Of a stretch of 64,000 nt of DNA, positions 51,431-60,678 are shown piece by piece (position 1 is the first letter of the stretch; each line of letters opens with the position of its first letter). Location: positions 992,001 to 1,056,000 of the forward strand of contig NZ_JBHTJI010000001.1 of the NCBI RefSeq assembly GCF_042675665.1. Direction: 5' to 3'. The position numbers and the translations under genes were made by a program. Under the pieces are notes generated by a model. The model ran no database searches. It was not told the DNA's origin and saw only the letters and a program-made list of their open reading frames with translations. The DNA comes from Mariniflexile jejuense. GTDB taxonomy: Bacteria > Bacteroidota > Bacteroidia > Flavobacteriales > Flavobacteriaceae.

Positions 51431-54217
51431 CTATTTAAGTTTCTTTTTAACTTCAACTTCATGGAATGCCTCAATAATATCTCCTTCTTGAATATCATTA
51501 TAATTTTTAATTTGCATACCACAATCAAATCCTTTAGTTACTTCTTTGGCATCATCTTTAAATCGTTTTAATGATGCTAATTCACCTGTGTAAACAACAA
51601 CACCATCTCTAATTAAACGAACACCAGAATTTCTAAAGATTTTACCATTTGTTACCATACATCCTGCAATACTACCTATTTTAGAAACTTTAAATATTTC
51701 TCTTATTTCAGCTGTACCAGTAATTTCTTCTTTAAATACAGGAGACAACATACCTTCCATGGCATCTTTAAGGTCGTTTATAGCATCGTAAATAATAGAA
51801 TAAGTTCTAATATCGATTTCCTCTTTATCAGCTGTTGCTCTGGCATTACCAACTGGACGCACATTAAATCCTATAATAATGGCATCTGAAGCCGAAGCTA
51901 ATAACACATCACTTTCAGTAATTGCGCCAACACCTTTGTGTAATATATTTACTTGAATTTCTTCTGTTGATAGTTTTTGGAATGAATCTGTTAAAGCCTC
52001 TACAGAACCATCTACATCTCCTTTTAAAATAATATTTAATTGTTTGAAGTCTCCTAGTGCAATACGACGACCAATTTCATCTAATGTAATATGACGTTGT
52101 GTTCTAACAGACTGTTCACGTTGTAATTGTGCTCGTTTAGAGGCAATTTGTTTTGCTTCACGCTCATCTTCAAATACATTGAATTTATCACCTGCTTGTG
52201 GCGCACCATCTAAACCTAAAATTGACACGGGTGTTGATGGACCTGCGGCAGTAATGTTATTTCCACGTTCATCGTGCATTGCTTTAACTTTACCACTATT
52301 TCTGCCAGCTAAAACATAATCGCCTACTTTAAGTGTTCCTGCTTGAACTAAAACGGTAGCTACATAACCACGTCCTTTATCTAAAAACGCCTCAACTACT
52401 GTTCCTAAAGCTGGTTTATTTGGGTTTGCTTTTAGCTCTAATAATTCTGCCTCAAGCAATACTTTTTCTAACAATTCTTTTACACCTGTTCCTACTTTTG
52501 CTGAAATATCATGGGATTGTATTTTTCCACCCCAATCTTCAACTAGTAAATTCATTTGTGCCAATCCTTCTTTAATTTTTTCAGGATTTGCTGCAGGTTT
52601 ATCAATTTTATTTATTGCAAATACTATAGGAACACCTGCTGCTTGAGCATGTGCAATGGCCTCTTTGGTTTGCGGCATGATATCATCATCTGCTGCTGCA
52701 ACAATAATAGCGATATCGGTTACTTGAGCTCCACGTGCACGCATTGCGGTAAAGGCTTCGTGACCAGGAGTATCTAAGAACGCAATTTTTTGACCGTTAT
52801 CTAATTTTACACCATATGCACCGATGTGCTGAGTTATACCACCAGATTCTCCTGCAATTACATTTTCTTTACGTATATAATCTAAAAGCGATGTTTTACC
52901 ATGATCTACGTGACCCATAACGGTTACAATTGGTGCTCTTGGTAATAAATCTTCTTCTTTATCTTCAAAAAGTTCTATGGACTCTTCTATATCGGCAGTA
53001 ACAAACTCAACTTCATATCCAAATTCGTCAGCTACAATAGACAATGTTTCAGCATCTAAACGTTGGTTCATGGTTACCATCATACCAAGTGACATACATG
53101 CTGAAATAATTTGAGTTACAGAAACATCCATCATGGTAGCAACTTCGCTTGCTGTAACAAACTCGGTTACTTTAAGAATTTTACTTTCAGCTGCTTCTAG
53201 CTCTAAGTTTCTTTCATTTTGATCTCTATGTTGATCTCTTTTATCTCTTCTATATTTTGCGCCTTTTCCTTTAGATGATTTTCCTTGAAGCTTTTCTAAA
53301 GTTTCACGTACTTGCTTTTTAACATCTTCATCACTAGGATCTTCTTTAACAATTGGACGTCTAGACTGACCTGGTTTATTACCTTTATATCTATCATTTC
53401 CTGGTCTGTTTGAATCGCCACCTCTATTATCGCCACCTTGCTGTGGACCTCCAACTTTACTGATGCGACGACGCTTTTTCTTGTTTGCAGATGAACCAGC
53501 TTCACCAGGTTTGCCTTCCGCTTTTTTATCTTCTTTCTTTTTCTTAGGCTTATTAAATTGCGATAAGTCAATTTTATCACCCGCAATTTTTGGACCAGTA
53601 AGAACCTGATATTTCGTTTTTACTTTTTCTTCAGGAACTAATTCTCCTTCAGAGTTAGTTCTAAGTTTAACGGGTTCATTAGTTTTTTTAACCTCTGGCT
53701 TAGATTCTGGTTTTACTTCCTTTTTAATAGTCTCTGCAACTGCTGGTTTTACCTCTTCCTGTTTAACAACTTCGGGTTCAACAGTTTTTTCTACAACCTC
53801 TTCCTTAGGTGCTTCAATTATTTTTTCTTCTTGCTTTGGTATTACAGGAGTTTCTTCAGGTTTTTTAGGTTCTAAATCAATTTTCCCTACCTGCTTTGGG
53901 CCTGCAAGTGTTTTTGAAGCTTTTATTATTTCTTCTTTTCTGGCGACCTCTTTTTGTTTCTCTTCAAGCTCACGCTGATGTTGCTCGCGCAACACTTCTT
54001 TTTCTTTCTGTTTTGCTTCTCCTACTTCTTTTGATGCTACTTTTTTGTTAGCATCTGTTTGAAATTCGTTTGAAAGAATTGCGTGTACCTCTTCTGATAT
54101 TTTGGTATTCGGACTTTTTTCCACATCAACGCCTTTTGATTCTAAAAAATCAACAGCGCGGTCAATAGAAATATTGAGTTCACGTAATACTTTATTTAAT
54201 CTAATTGTGTCAGCCAT
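51431..54217 (-). CDS. infB: Translation initiation factor IF-2
   Basis: The 928-residue GTPase has the IF2 N-terminal domain (about 1-55: NKVLRELNISIDRAVDFLESKGV), a long, charged Lys/Glu linker (about 60-345), an IF2_N copy (EVATMMDVSVTQIISACMSLG, ~370), and the G domain: GHVDHGKT (about 434-441), DTPGHEAFT and NKID. Domains II to IV follow, with the final C2-like part binding initiator tRNA. It is the last gene of the rimP-nusA-infB operon, 29 bp after nusA. The linker composition is lineage-specific and explains antisense ORFs here. Confidence 0.96.
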   Translation of the reverse strand: MADTIRLNKVLRELNISIDRAVDFLESKGVDVEKSPNTKISEEVHAILSNEFQTDANKKVASKEVGEAKQKEKEVLREQHQRELEEKQKEVARKEEIIKASKTLAGPKQVGKIDLEPKKPEETPVIPKQEEKIIEAPKEEVVEKTVEPEVVKQEEVKPAVAETIKKEVKPESKPEVKKTNEPVKLRTNSEGELVPEEKVKTKYQVLTGPKIAGDKIDLSQFNKPKKKKEDKKAEGKPGEAGSSANKKKRRRISKVGGPQQGGDNRGGDSNRPGNDRYKGNKPGQSRRPIVKEDPSDEDVKKQVRETLEKLQGKSSKGKGAKYRRDKRDQHRDQNERNLELEAAESKILKVTEFVTASEVATMMDVSVTQIISACMSLGMMVTMNQRLDAETLSIVADEFGYEVEFVTADIEESIELFEDKEEDLLPRAPIVTVMGHVDHGKTSLLDYIRKENVIAGESGGITQHIGAYGVKLDNGQKIAFLDTPGHEAFTAMRARGAQVTDIAIIVAAADDDIMPQTKEAIAHAQAAGVPIVFAINKIDKPAANPEKIKEGLAQMNLLVEDWGGKIQSHDISAKVGTGVKELLEKVLLEAELLELKANPNKPALGTVVEAFLDKGRGYVATVLVQAGTLKVGDYVLAGRNSGKVKAMHDERGNNITAAGPSTPVSILGLDGAPQAGDKFNVFEDEREAKQIASKRAQLQREQSVRTQRHITLDEIGRRIALGDFKQLNIILKGDVDGSVEALTDSFQKLSTEEIQVNILHKGVGAITESDVLLASASDAIIIGFNVRPVGNARATADKEEIDIRTYSIIYDAINDLKDAMEGMLSPVFKEEITGTAEIREIFKVSKIGSIAGCMVTNGKIFRNSGVRLIRDGVVVYTGELASLKRFKDDAKEVTKGFDCGMQIKNYNDIQEGDIIEAFHEVEVKKKLK

Positions 54218-54246
54218 AAATTGCCTTTAAAATACTCAAATATATG

Positions 54247-55479
54247 TTATTCTTCGAATTCTTCTCTAAGAATTCTAATAACGTCTTTAATTGTTTCTTC
54301 CTCTAAATCGGTTCGTTTCACTAAATCATCAACATCTTGTTCTAAAATACTTTTTGCAGTATCTAATCCAGCTTTACTAAACTCTTCTATTATCCATCCT
54401 TCAATTTCATCAGAGAATTCTCTTAACTCAACATCTTCTTCAGCGCCTTCTCTAAACACATCAATCTCATAACCAGTTAATTGACCAGCTAAACGAATGT
54501 TATGACCACCTCTACCAATGGCTTTACTTACTTCTTCTGGTTTTAAAATAGCTTCTGCGCGTTTTGTTTCTTCATTTATTTTTATTGAAGTTACTCTTGC
54601 AGGACTTAATGCTCTGGTAATATATAATTGTAAATTGTTTGTGTAATTAATAACATCAATATTTTCGTTACCTAATTCGCGTACTATACCGTGAATTCTA
54701 GAACCTTTCATACCAACACAAGCACCAACTGGATCAATTCTATCATCGTAAGAATCTACTGCTACTTTTGCTTTTTCACCTGGTATTCTTACTACATTTT
54801 TTATGGTAATTAAACCATCAAAAACTTCTGGTATTTCTTGTTCAAACAGTTTTTCTAAAAATGCAGGTGATGTTCTAGACATAATAATAGTAGGTTTTGC
54901 ACCTTTTAACTCTACACTATCAATTACACCTCTTACATTGTCACCTTTTCTAAAGAAATCTGAAGGGATTTGTTTTTCTTTTGGAAGCACAATTTCGTTA
55001 CCTTCATCGTCCAATAAAATAACTGCTCTGTGGCGAATGTGATGCACCTCTGCAGTATAAATTTCACCTACTAAATCTTTAAATTGTTTAAAAACTATCG
55101 TATTATCGTGTTCATGAATTTTAGAAATCAAGTTTTGGCGTAATGCTAAAATAGCACGTCTTCCTAAATGGATAAGTTTAACTTCTTCAGAAACCTCTTC
55201 ACCTACTTCAAAATCTGGTTCAATTCTACGTGCTTCAGATATTGAAATTTCTTGGTTTGGTTCTTCAACTTCACCATCGGCAACCACCACTCTATTACGC
55301 CATATTTCTAAGTCGCCTTTATCTGGATTTACAATAATATCGAAATTATCGTCATCACCATATTTCTTTTTTAGCGCACTTCTAAATACATCTTCTAAAA
55401 TAGCCATTAACGTTACTCTGTCAATTAACTTATCGTCTTTGAATTCTGAAAAAGATTCAATTAACGCGATATTCTCCAT
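54247..55479 (-). CDS. nusA: Transcription termination/antitermination protein NusA
   Basis: The 410-residue protein has the NusA N-terminal RNA-polymerase-binding domain (LMAILEDVFRSALKKKYGDD), an S1 domain (about 135-200: GEIYTAEVHHIRHRAVILL) and two KH domains (VGACVGMKGSRIHGIVRELG at about 245 and KAIGRGGHNIRLAGQLTG at about 325). The C-terminus has an HhH-like tail rather than the long acidic repeats of E. coli NusA, as usual in Bacteroidota. It lies between rimP (13 bp) and infB (29 bp). Confidence 0.96.
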   Translation of the reverse strand: MENIALIESFSEFKDDKLIDRVTLMAILEDVFRSALKKKYGDDDNFDIIVNPDKGDLEIWRNRVVVADGEVEEPNQEISISEARRIEPDFEVGEEVSEEVKLIHLGRRAILALRQNLISKIHEHDNTIVFKQFKDLVGEIYTAEVHHIRHRAVILLDDEGNEIVLPKEKQIPSDFFRKGDNVRGVIDSVELKGAKPTIIMSRTSPAFLEKLFEQEIPEVFDGLITIKNVVRIPGEKAKVAVDSYDDRIDPVGACVGMKGSRIHGIVRELGNENIDVINYTNNLQLYITRALSPARVTSIKINEETKRAEAILKPEEVSKAIGRGGHNIRLAGQLTGYEIDVFREGAEEDVELREFSDEIEGWIIEEFSKAGLDTAKSILEQDVDDLVKRTDLEEETIKDVIRILREEFEE

Positions 55480-55492
55480 AACTCTTATTGAA

Positions 55493-55954
55493 TTAAAATT
55501 TAATCATAACTTTTGCTTCTACAATATCTTCGTAAGCGATGTTCGCTTGCTTTTTTACAGTTACTTTCCCTTTACCTATTGGCTTAGGTTCTCTAACTTT
55601 CCATTCTAATAGTATCTCTGTTTCGGTTGCTTTTACAAGTACACCTTCTAATTTTTCTGAAGGTGTTCTTACCAATAGCTCGCGTTTCAAATTCTTTTTA
55701 TATTGCCTTTTATTTACTAAAGGCGATGTAGCTCCTGCCGACATAACTTCTAAAGAAAAATCATGTTCTTCTCTATCAATGTTATGTTCAATGGCACGAC
55801 TTACAAACATGCAATCTTCAACTAAAACACCGTTATCACCATCAATAACAATATTGATATGATTATCTGTGCTAATTGAAAAATCAATTAAAAACAAATC
55901 TGGTCGTTCTACCAACGCAGTTTCCAATAAATCTTTAACGGTATTTTTGAACAT
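55493..55954 (-). CDS. rimP: Ribosome maturation factor RimP
   Basis: The 153-residue protein needed for 30S maturation has both RimP domains: an alpha/beta N-terminal part (LFLIDFSISTDNHINIVIDGDNGV, VEDCMFVSRAIEHNID, HDFSLEVMSAGATSPLV) and a C-terminal SH3-like part (YKKNLKRELLVRTPSEKLEGVLVKA). It heads the operon with nusA and infB, a conserved bacterial arrangement. Its leader contains a strong hairpin right before the start codon, described separately. Confidence 0.94.
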   Translation of the reverse strand: MFKNTVKDLLETALVERPDLFLIDFSISTDNHINIVIDGDNGVLVEDCMFVSRAIEHNIDREEHDFSLEVMSAGATSPLVNKRQYKKNLKRELLVRTPSEKLEGVLVKATETEILLEWKVREPKPIGKGKVTVKKQANIAYEDIVEAKVMIKF

Positions 55955-55967
55955 TTTTATTATGAAA

Positions 55968-55990
55968 AGAGGGGACTTTCCGTCCCCTCT
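55968..55990 (-). promoter_or_regulatory. Terminator-like hairpin in the rimP leader
   Basis: AGAGGGGAC (55968-55976) and GTCCCCTCT (55982-55990) make a perfect 9-bp GC-rich stem with a 5-nt loop. On the minus strand the stem is followed by TTTTC and then the start of rimP 13 bp later. Together with the TATATTTG box upstream it looks like a leader attenuator. Confidence 0.6.
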
Positions 55991-56017
55991 TTCTTTAGTT
56001 TTAGCCTTTCAACGCTG

Positions 56018-56025
56018 CAAATATA
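56018..56025 (-). promoter_or_regulatory. Candidate -7 box of the rimP-nusA-infB operon
   Basis: Minus-strand TATATTTG fits TAnnTTTG. The -33 position at 19 bp reads TTT rather than TTG. The leader would be about 55 nt and contains the hairpin. Confidence 0.45.
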
Positions 56026-56173
56026 TAATATTTTATTGATTTTTAAAGTAATATTTCATAAATTTAGGTACATCTTACTTATGAAATCATGACATAAGCA
56101 TTTTTAAAATTCTATTCTTTTTTGAATTTCTTGATGCGAATTGCATCTGACCATAATTAAAAAAAATTAACAG

Positions 56174-56998
56174 ATGAAAAAAATACTTGTCCCTACCGAT
56201 TTTTCTGCCCAGGCTGAAAATGCCTTAAAAGTGGCTGCACAATTAGCTAAAAAGCATAATTGTGAAATTTATTTGCTACACATACTTGAAGTTTCGGTAC
56301 ATACCGTAGATCCTGTAAGTACGTATAACGACTTGCCTGAAGCTATGTTTTTTATGAAACTAGCCCACAAACAATTTGAAGAATTAAAAGCTAAAAACTA
56401 CTTAAAAGGCTTAACAATACATGAACATGTTGAATTTCATGAAATTTTTAAAGGTATATTTCATGTTTGCAAAAAACAGAGCATAGACCTAATTGTAATG
56501 GGCTCTAACGGTGCCAGCGGATTAAAAGAAATGCTTATAGGAAGCAATACCGAAAAAGTAGTTCGAACATCTGAAACGCCCGTGCTTGTTATTAAAAATG
56601 AACACCCAATATTTAAAACAAAACACTTTGTTTTTGCATCGGACTTTAACGAAGAAAGCAAAATCCCGTTTAAAAAAGCCATTTCATTTGCTACAATTTT
56701 TGGTTCTAAATTACATTTGCTCATGGTGAATACACCTAATCATTTCATGACTTCTAGTGATGCTGAAAGTAGAATGCAGAGCTTTATTAAAGGCATCAAA
56801 CTACCAAGCCATTCAATAAATATTTACAATGATGTTACTATTGAAACGGGTATTATGAATTTTTCACAATCTATTGATGCAAATTTAATTGGTATGAGCA
56901 CACATGGCAGACAAGGTATTTCTCATTTCTTTAATGGTAGTATTAGTGAAGATTTGGTAAACCATGCAAAACGCCCTGTAATTACTTTTAAAATTTAG
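56174..56998 (+). CDS. Tandem universal stress protein (two Usp domains)
   Basis: The 274-residue protein has two UspA domains: residues 1-~142, starting MKKILVPTDFSAQAENALKVA and ending GSNGASGLKEMLIGSNTEKV...VLVIK, and ~150-274 starting FVFASDFNEE and ending STHGRQGISHFFNGSISEDL. Both C-terminal halves retain a G-x2-G-x(n)-G-S/T-like ATP-binding motif. Such proteins respond to stress or starvation; the exact partner is unknown. It is monocistronic, divergent from rimP and convergent with the phytase-like gene. Confidence 0.93.
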   Translation: MKKILVPTDFSAQAENALKVAAQLAKKHNCEIYLLHILEVSVHTVDPVSTYNDLPEAMFFMKLAHKQFEELKAKNYLKGLTIHEHVEFHEIFKGIFHVCKKQSIDLIVMGSNGASGLKEMLIGSNTEKVVRTSETPVLVIKNEHPIFKTKHFVFASDFNEESKIPFKKAISFATIFGSKLHLLMVNTPNHFMTSSDAESRMQSFIKGIKLPSHSINIYNDVTIETGIMNFSQSIDANLIGMSTHGRQGISHFFNGSISEDLVNHAKRPVITFKI

Positions 56999-57053
56999 AA
57001 ATTCTGTAATTAAACAGAAACACAAAGTTTAAAAAGACAAATTTTATGCATAA

Positions 57054-57083
57054 AAAAATCCCAACCTTTTGATTGGGATTTTT
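57054..57083. terminator. Bidirectional terminator between usp and the phytase-like gene
   Basis: AAAAATCCCAA (57054-57064) pairs perfectly with TTGGGATTTTT (57073-57083) around an 8-nt loop. Both neighbouring genes end towards it. Confidence 0.85.
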
Positions 57084-57102
57084 ACTTAAATACTTTTAAA
57101 AA

Positions 57103-60100
57103 TTACAGCTTTACGAAACGCTTAACTCCGTAATTTGTTGTTTTAATTATATACACACCCGAAGTTAATTGAGAAACATCCACCGCATTTTCATCATTAA
57201 ATCTTTTTACTTCTTGCCCATTTACATTATAAATGCTTCCTGATATTGTTTTATTAAACTTTAAAGCACCATTATTAACTGGATTTGGGTATATTTTAAA
57301 GTCATTTTTTGAAACTTCCTCACTTATACTTAAAACAGTTTCATCAATTTGAATAACACCAACCGAACCGCTTACTTCATAACCTACTAAAAGTAAGTTT
57401 TTTGAATTTGGGCTATCAGTAGCTGGAATGAATTTTATAATTTCTGGTGCTGTATCTCCTAAAGCTCTGTTTCCTTTGTAATACGTAATAAACTCAACAT
57501 CTTTAGGGTTTGTGATATCGTACATTAAGATTGCACTTTGTCTTTCTAAACCAATAAACGCATAGGTTTTACCATCTATTGTGCCAATTGCAACCGCTTC
57601 TGGTTCGCCACCTTTATCGTCTGATCTTCCATCTTTTACACCAGCATCTTCATTAAACAATGTAGGTTCTTCTGAATTTATTTTTAATGAAAACTCGTTA
57701 GCACTATCAAACACTAGATTTCCGTATTCATCAAAAATTGAAAACGATCTAGCTCCATAAGAATAAATTTGTTCGTAAGTGCCATCGCCATTATAATCAC
57801 CATCAGCAATTGTAGTTTTTAATCTACCTAAATTAGCATCTGCTTTTAACGTAGCTGCTGTTGGATAATATGCCGCATTTAATGCTAGGTTTTTTACACG
57901 AACTTCTTCTGAGTAACCACCATAATCTCTAGAATCGCCTTCGTTTGCTGTTACTATGTAGTTTAAATTACCAACTTTATATGAAGTAATAGCATCTGGC
58001 ATAAACATACCTAATGTTGGATGTTGTGTAATATTAACGGCATTATCCTTATCGGAAGCATCAAAACCATAATCGTTAGCAAATGATATAATACCCAGCA
58101 CACTTGCATCGGTAATTCCTGCGCCTGCTAAACCAAAATCGTTATCGTTTATAACAGCAATTTCGTTATTTGGAAGTAACGCGATGCCTTCTGCCTTATC
58201 AGAAGATTGATACCCAATAGTTGGTAAGTTTACAACTTTGTTTTTATGAACCGGACGAATGTTTTGAGCAATAATTTCATCTGCTGAAAGTTCCTCCAAT
58301 TCTTTCCCTCCATAATTACCATTACCTAAAATATTGGTAGCAAAATTAATATCAATTTCAAAAATATATTTTTTACCATAAGTAACTGTTGGTCCTTCTG
58401 AATCACGTTCAATAACCAAAAATTTACCTTTTCCAGTATAAACTGCGTCACCTATTTTATCAACTCTTGAAGATGCATAGCCAGCATCTTTATTTCTTTC
58501 TAATAAATACACATATTCTTCAACAGGAATTCCTGTATCCGCATTAACTCCTAAAATTCTTATAACATCAGTTTTATTTCTAACTGCTGCACTTGAAGGA
58601 TTATCTAAAGGCGATTGAATAAATGCGTACACAACGTGTTTAGCAGCATCGTAAGCAATGGCTTCAAAACCTCTGTTATCCCATCTTTTAGAGTACACAG
58701 CTGGCAATGTTTCATTACCATAGGCACCAATTGCTTGTGGTGTTGTACCTAATAAAGATGTTCCTGATGGCACAAAACGATCAATTAATTTTCCGGAAGC
58801 ATCAAATTTATACATAGCTGGTCTATACTCATCACATGCCCAAAAATTTCCGTCTTTATCTATTAAAACACCTTCAAAATCGCCACCAAATTCATCGTAA
58901 GGTAATGCATGATATTGTTCCGAAGCTCCATCAACATAATCAGTATTAGTATAAGCTGTAGCAACGTCTGTATACGTTACTGGCACTTCATCAAAACCTG
59001 GTATATTTCCTTTTCCAGTTATTGGAGTAATACCATCTTGTCTGGTTAGTAATATTTGGTCATCTAAAGTAATAGCACCTGTTGTTTTGTTTAAAGTGAA
59101 TTTTACTATTCTACCCTGATAATCTGGCAGTTTAAACGGTCTTAAAGGTTTTGTTGAAGCTGGTGTAACACCAGAAACAGCATCTGCATTTGGTCCTCTA
59201 TCTGGAATGGCATAAAACACATAATTAGTCGCTGTAGAGTTTGCAGCATCATAAAACAAACCTGAAAAACCACCTAAGTTAACAGGCGCTTGCCCGCCAT
59301 CATAAACTGGCGTTCCTAAAGTAGGCCAACCCGCAGCTAGTTCATTTATTACATAACTTGTTACTGTTGGTGTGCCTAACATATGGTTTTTATAACCTAG
59401 CGGTAAAATATCAATAATAGTATTTGTTGTTAGATTGATAACAACTAAAGCATTATTTTCTTGACAGCCTACATAGGCTTTAGTACCATCTGCTAAAACC
59501 GTAATGTATTCTGGTTCCATATCTTGCGAAACCGTAGCTAAACCATTATTTCCAAAAATACGAATACCTTTATTTTGAAGTGATGCTTTTTTGTTATCAT
59601 AACTATTAAAGTTAATAGATGTTACCGAAGCAGCTAGAACACCAGAACTTAAATCTATTACAGAAATGGTTCCTTCTGGGTCGTTGGTATAATCATCAGA
59701 TGGTTCACCTTCATTGGCTACTAAAAGTTTCATGCCATCTGGCGTAAATGTTAACATATCTGGCAATGCACCTGCTGTTATTTGGTGTACGTAATCGCCA
59801 TTTAAATCAAAAAACACAACACTTCCTGGGTTTTGTTTTGGACTTGCTTCTACTGCCACAGCAACTAAACTACCATGTATAGCTATTGAATTTGGACCAG
59901 CGCCGTAAGAAGACAAATCGACAGTTTTAACTAAAGTAGGTGTAGAAGGATTACTAATATCTATTATTGTAAAACTATTACCTGCGGAATTTGTAAAAAA
60001 GGCTTGCTGATTAGTTACATCGTAAGCCACCGTTTCAGCAGAAGCGGTAACGCCAGTTTGGTAACTTGCCAAGTGCTGAAGCGTGTTTTGACTATTAACT

Positions 60101-60150
60101 GCCATAAAAGACAATGCTAGAAAACTAGCTAAAAAAGTAATTTTTTTCAT
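57103..60150 (-). CDS. Choice-of-anchor I / esterase-like-phytase protein with T9SS type A sorting domain
   Basis: The 1015-residue secreted protein has a signal peptide (about 1-20), a beta-propeller at about 30-250 and 650-930 resembling choice-of-anchor I proteins (TPDGMKLLVANEGEPSDDY; DAITSYKVGNLNYIVTANEGDSRDYGG), an inserted esterase-like-activity-of-phytase region at about 290-640 (PDRGPNADAV, GFDEVPVTYTDVATAY, WACDEYRPAMYKFDASG, IVIERDSEGP-like LVIERDSEGP) and a type A sorting domain at the end (IYPNPVNNGALKF... KRFVKL). Substrate is unknown; phosphate release is possible by family name only. Probably exported by the SprA system. Confidence 0.8.
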   Translation of the reverse strand: MKKITFLASFLALSFMAVNSQNTLQHLASYQTGVTASAETVAYDVTNQQAFFTNSAGNSFTIIDISNPSTPTLVKTVDLSSYGAGPNSIAIHGSLVAVAVEASPKQNPGSVVFFDLNGDYVHQITAGALPDMLTFTPDGMKLLVANEGEPSDDYTNDPEGTISVIDLSSGVLAASVTSINFNSYDNKKASLQNKGIRIFGNNGLATVSQDMEPEYITVLADGTKAYVGCQENNALVVINLTTNTIIDILPLGYKNHMLGTPTVTSYVINELAAGWPTLGTPVYDGGQAPVNLGGFSGLFYDAANSTATNYVFYAIPDRGPNADAVSGVTPASTKPLRPFKLPDYQGRIVKFTLNKTTGAITLDDQILLTRQDGITPITGKGNIPGFDEVPVTYTDVATAYTNTDYVDGASEQYHALPYDEFGGDFEGVLIDKDGNFWACDEYRPAMYKFDASGKLIDRFVPSGTSLLGTTPQAIGAYGNETLPAVYSKRWDNRGFEAIAYDAAKHVVYAFIQSPLDNPSSAAVRNKTDVIRILGVNADTGIPVEEYVYLLERNKDAGYASSRVDKIGDAVYTGKGKFLVIERDSEGPTVTYGKKYIFEIDINFATNILGNGNYGGKELEELSADEIIAQNIRPVHKNKVVNLPTIGYQSSDKAEGIALLPNNEIAVINDNDFGLAGAGITDASVLGIISFANDYGFDASDKDNAVNITQHPTLGMFMPDAITSYKVGNLNYIVTANEGDSRDYGGYSEEVRVKNLALNAAYYPTAATLKADANLGRLKTTIADGDYNGDGTYEQIYSYGARSFSIFDEYGNLVFDSANEFSLKINSEEPTLFNEDAGVKDGRSDDKGGEPEAVAIGTIDGKTYAFIGLERQSAILMYDITNPKDVEFITYYKGNRALGDTAPEIIKFIPATDSPNSKNLLLVGYEVSGSVGVIQIDETVLSISEEVSKNDFKIYPNPVNNGALKFNKTISGSIYNVNGQEVKRFNDENAVDVSQLTSGVYIIKTTNYGVKRFVKL

Positions 60151-60310
60151 TTTATTTAATAGGATTAATTAATTCTATCAAATAAAGTGATTACTGTTTT
60201 TTTTGTTATTACCTTACAATTATGTTGGTGTAAAATATCGGCTTTTAATTTTAACTTAATGAAAATTTAAGTTTATGAATGTTATCTAAACATTAAACAC
60301 GCTGCTAGTT

Positions 60311-60397
60311 TTGCGTTAGCGATTGAACGGTTTGTTTGAGCTCGTCTACGCAGTAGGCAGCGAGTAGTGAAAGCGCGACCCTTGTGGTAACGCCCAA
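60311..60397. repeat. MITE/REP-like intergenic element, copy B
   Basis: It begins TTGCGTTAGCGAT (60311-60323) and ends GGTAACGCCCAA (60386-60397), with GACCC just before, as in copy A at 6503-6657. It is 87 bp long against 155 bp for copy A, and its interior differs (it contains GCTCG...CGAG). It sits between the phytase-like gene's upstream region and the tRNA terminator. Confidence 0.5.
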
Positions 60398-60408
60398 AGT
60401 GTTCAAAA

Positions 60409-60442
60409 AAAAATCCTGACTCAAAAAAGAATCAGGATTTTT
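60409..60442 (-). terminator. Intrinsic terminator of tRNA-Gln
   Basis: AAAAATCCTGA (60409-60419) pairs with TCAGGATTTTT (60432-60442); on the minus strand the stem ends in a T-run. It lies 11 bp downstream of the tRNA 3' end. Confidence 0.8.
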
Positions 60443-60452
60443 ACAATTAATG

Positions 60453-60525
60453 TTGGCTTACTAGGGCTCGAACCTAGACTCTTCTGGACCAAAACCAGAC
60501 GTGTTGCCAGTTACACCATAAGCCA
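60453..60525 (-). tRNA. tRNA-Gln (anticodon UUG)
   Basis: The 73-nt minus-strand sequence folds into a standard cloverleaf. The acceptor stem is TGGCTTA/TAAGCCA with discriminator A, the anticodon arm TCTGG-TTTTGGT-CCAGA has anticodon TTG at positions 34-36, and the T arm is CTAGG-TTCGAGC-CCTAG. The CCA end is not encoded. A well-spaced promoter lies 18 bp upstream and a terminator follows. Confidence 0.93.
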
Positions 60526-60542
60526 ATGTGCAATTGAGGGTG

Positions 60543-60572
60543 CAAATTTAATACAAAGTTTTATTTTCGCAA
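60543..60572 (-). promoter_or_regulatory. Promoter of tRNA-Gln
   Basis: On the minus strand TTG (60570-60572), then exactly 19 bp, then TAAATTTG (60543-60550). This is a full match to the Bacteroidota -33/-7 consensus and is placed to start transcription just before the tRNA. Confidence 0.65.
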
Positions 60573-60678
60573 GCATTTTTTTGAAAAATAATTTCAAATG
60601 CTTAACGTTTACTTAAAAACATTCTGAATACCATATTTATTGTTAAATTCGCCACAGTTAATAAACACTATTTTTTTT

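Larger units (their letters stand above)
60151..60678. other. Intergenic region with tRNA-Gln and a repeat element
   Basis: This 528-bp gap lies between the divergent phytase-like and DUF2723 genes. From left: about 160 bp of AT-rich leader of the phytase-like gene, repeat copy B, tRNA-Gln with its terminator and promoter, and about 110 bp before DUF2723. No protein gene is seen. Confidence 0.8.
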
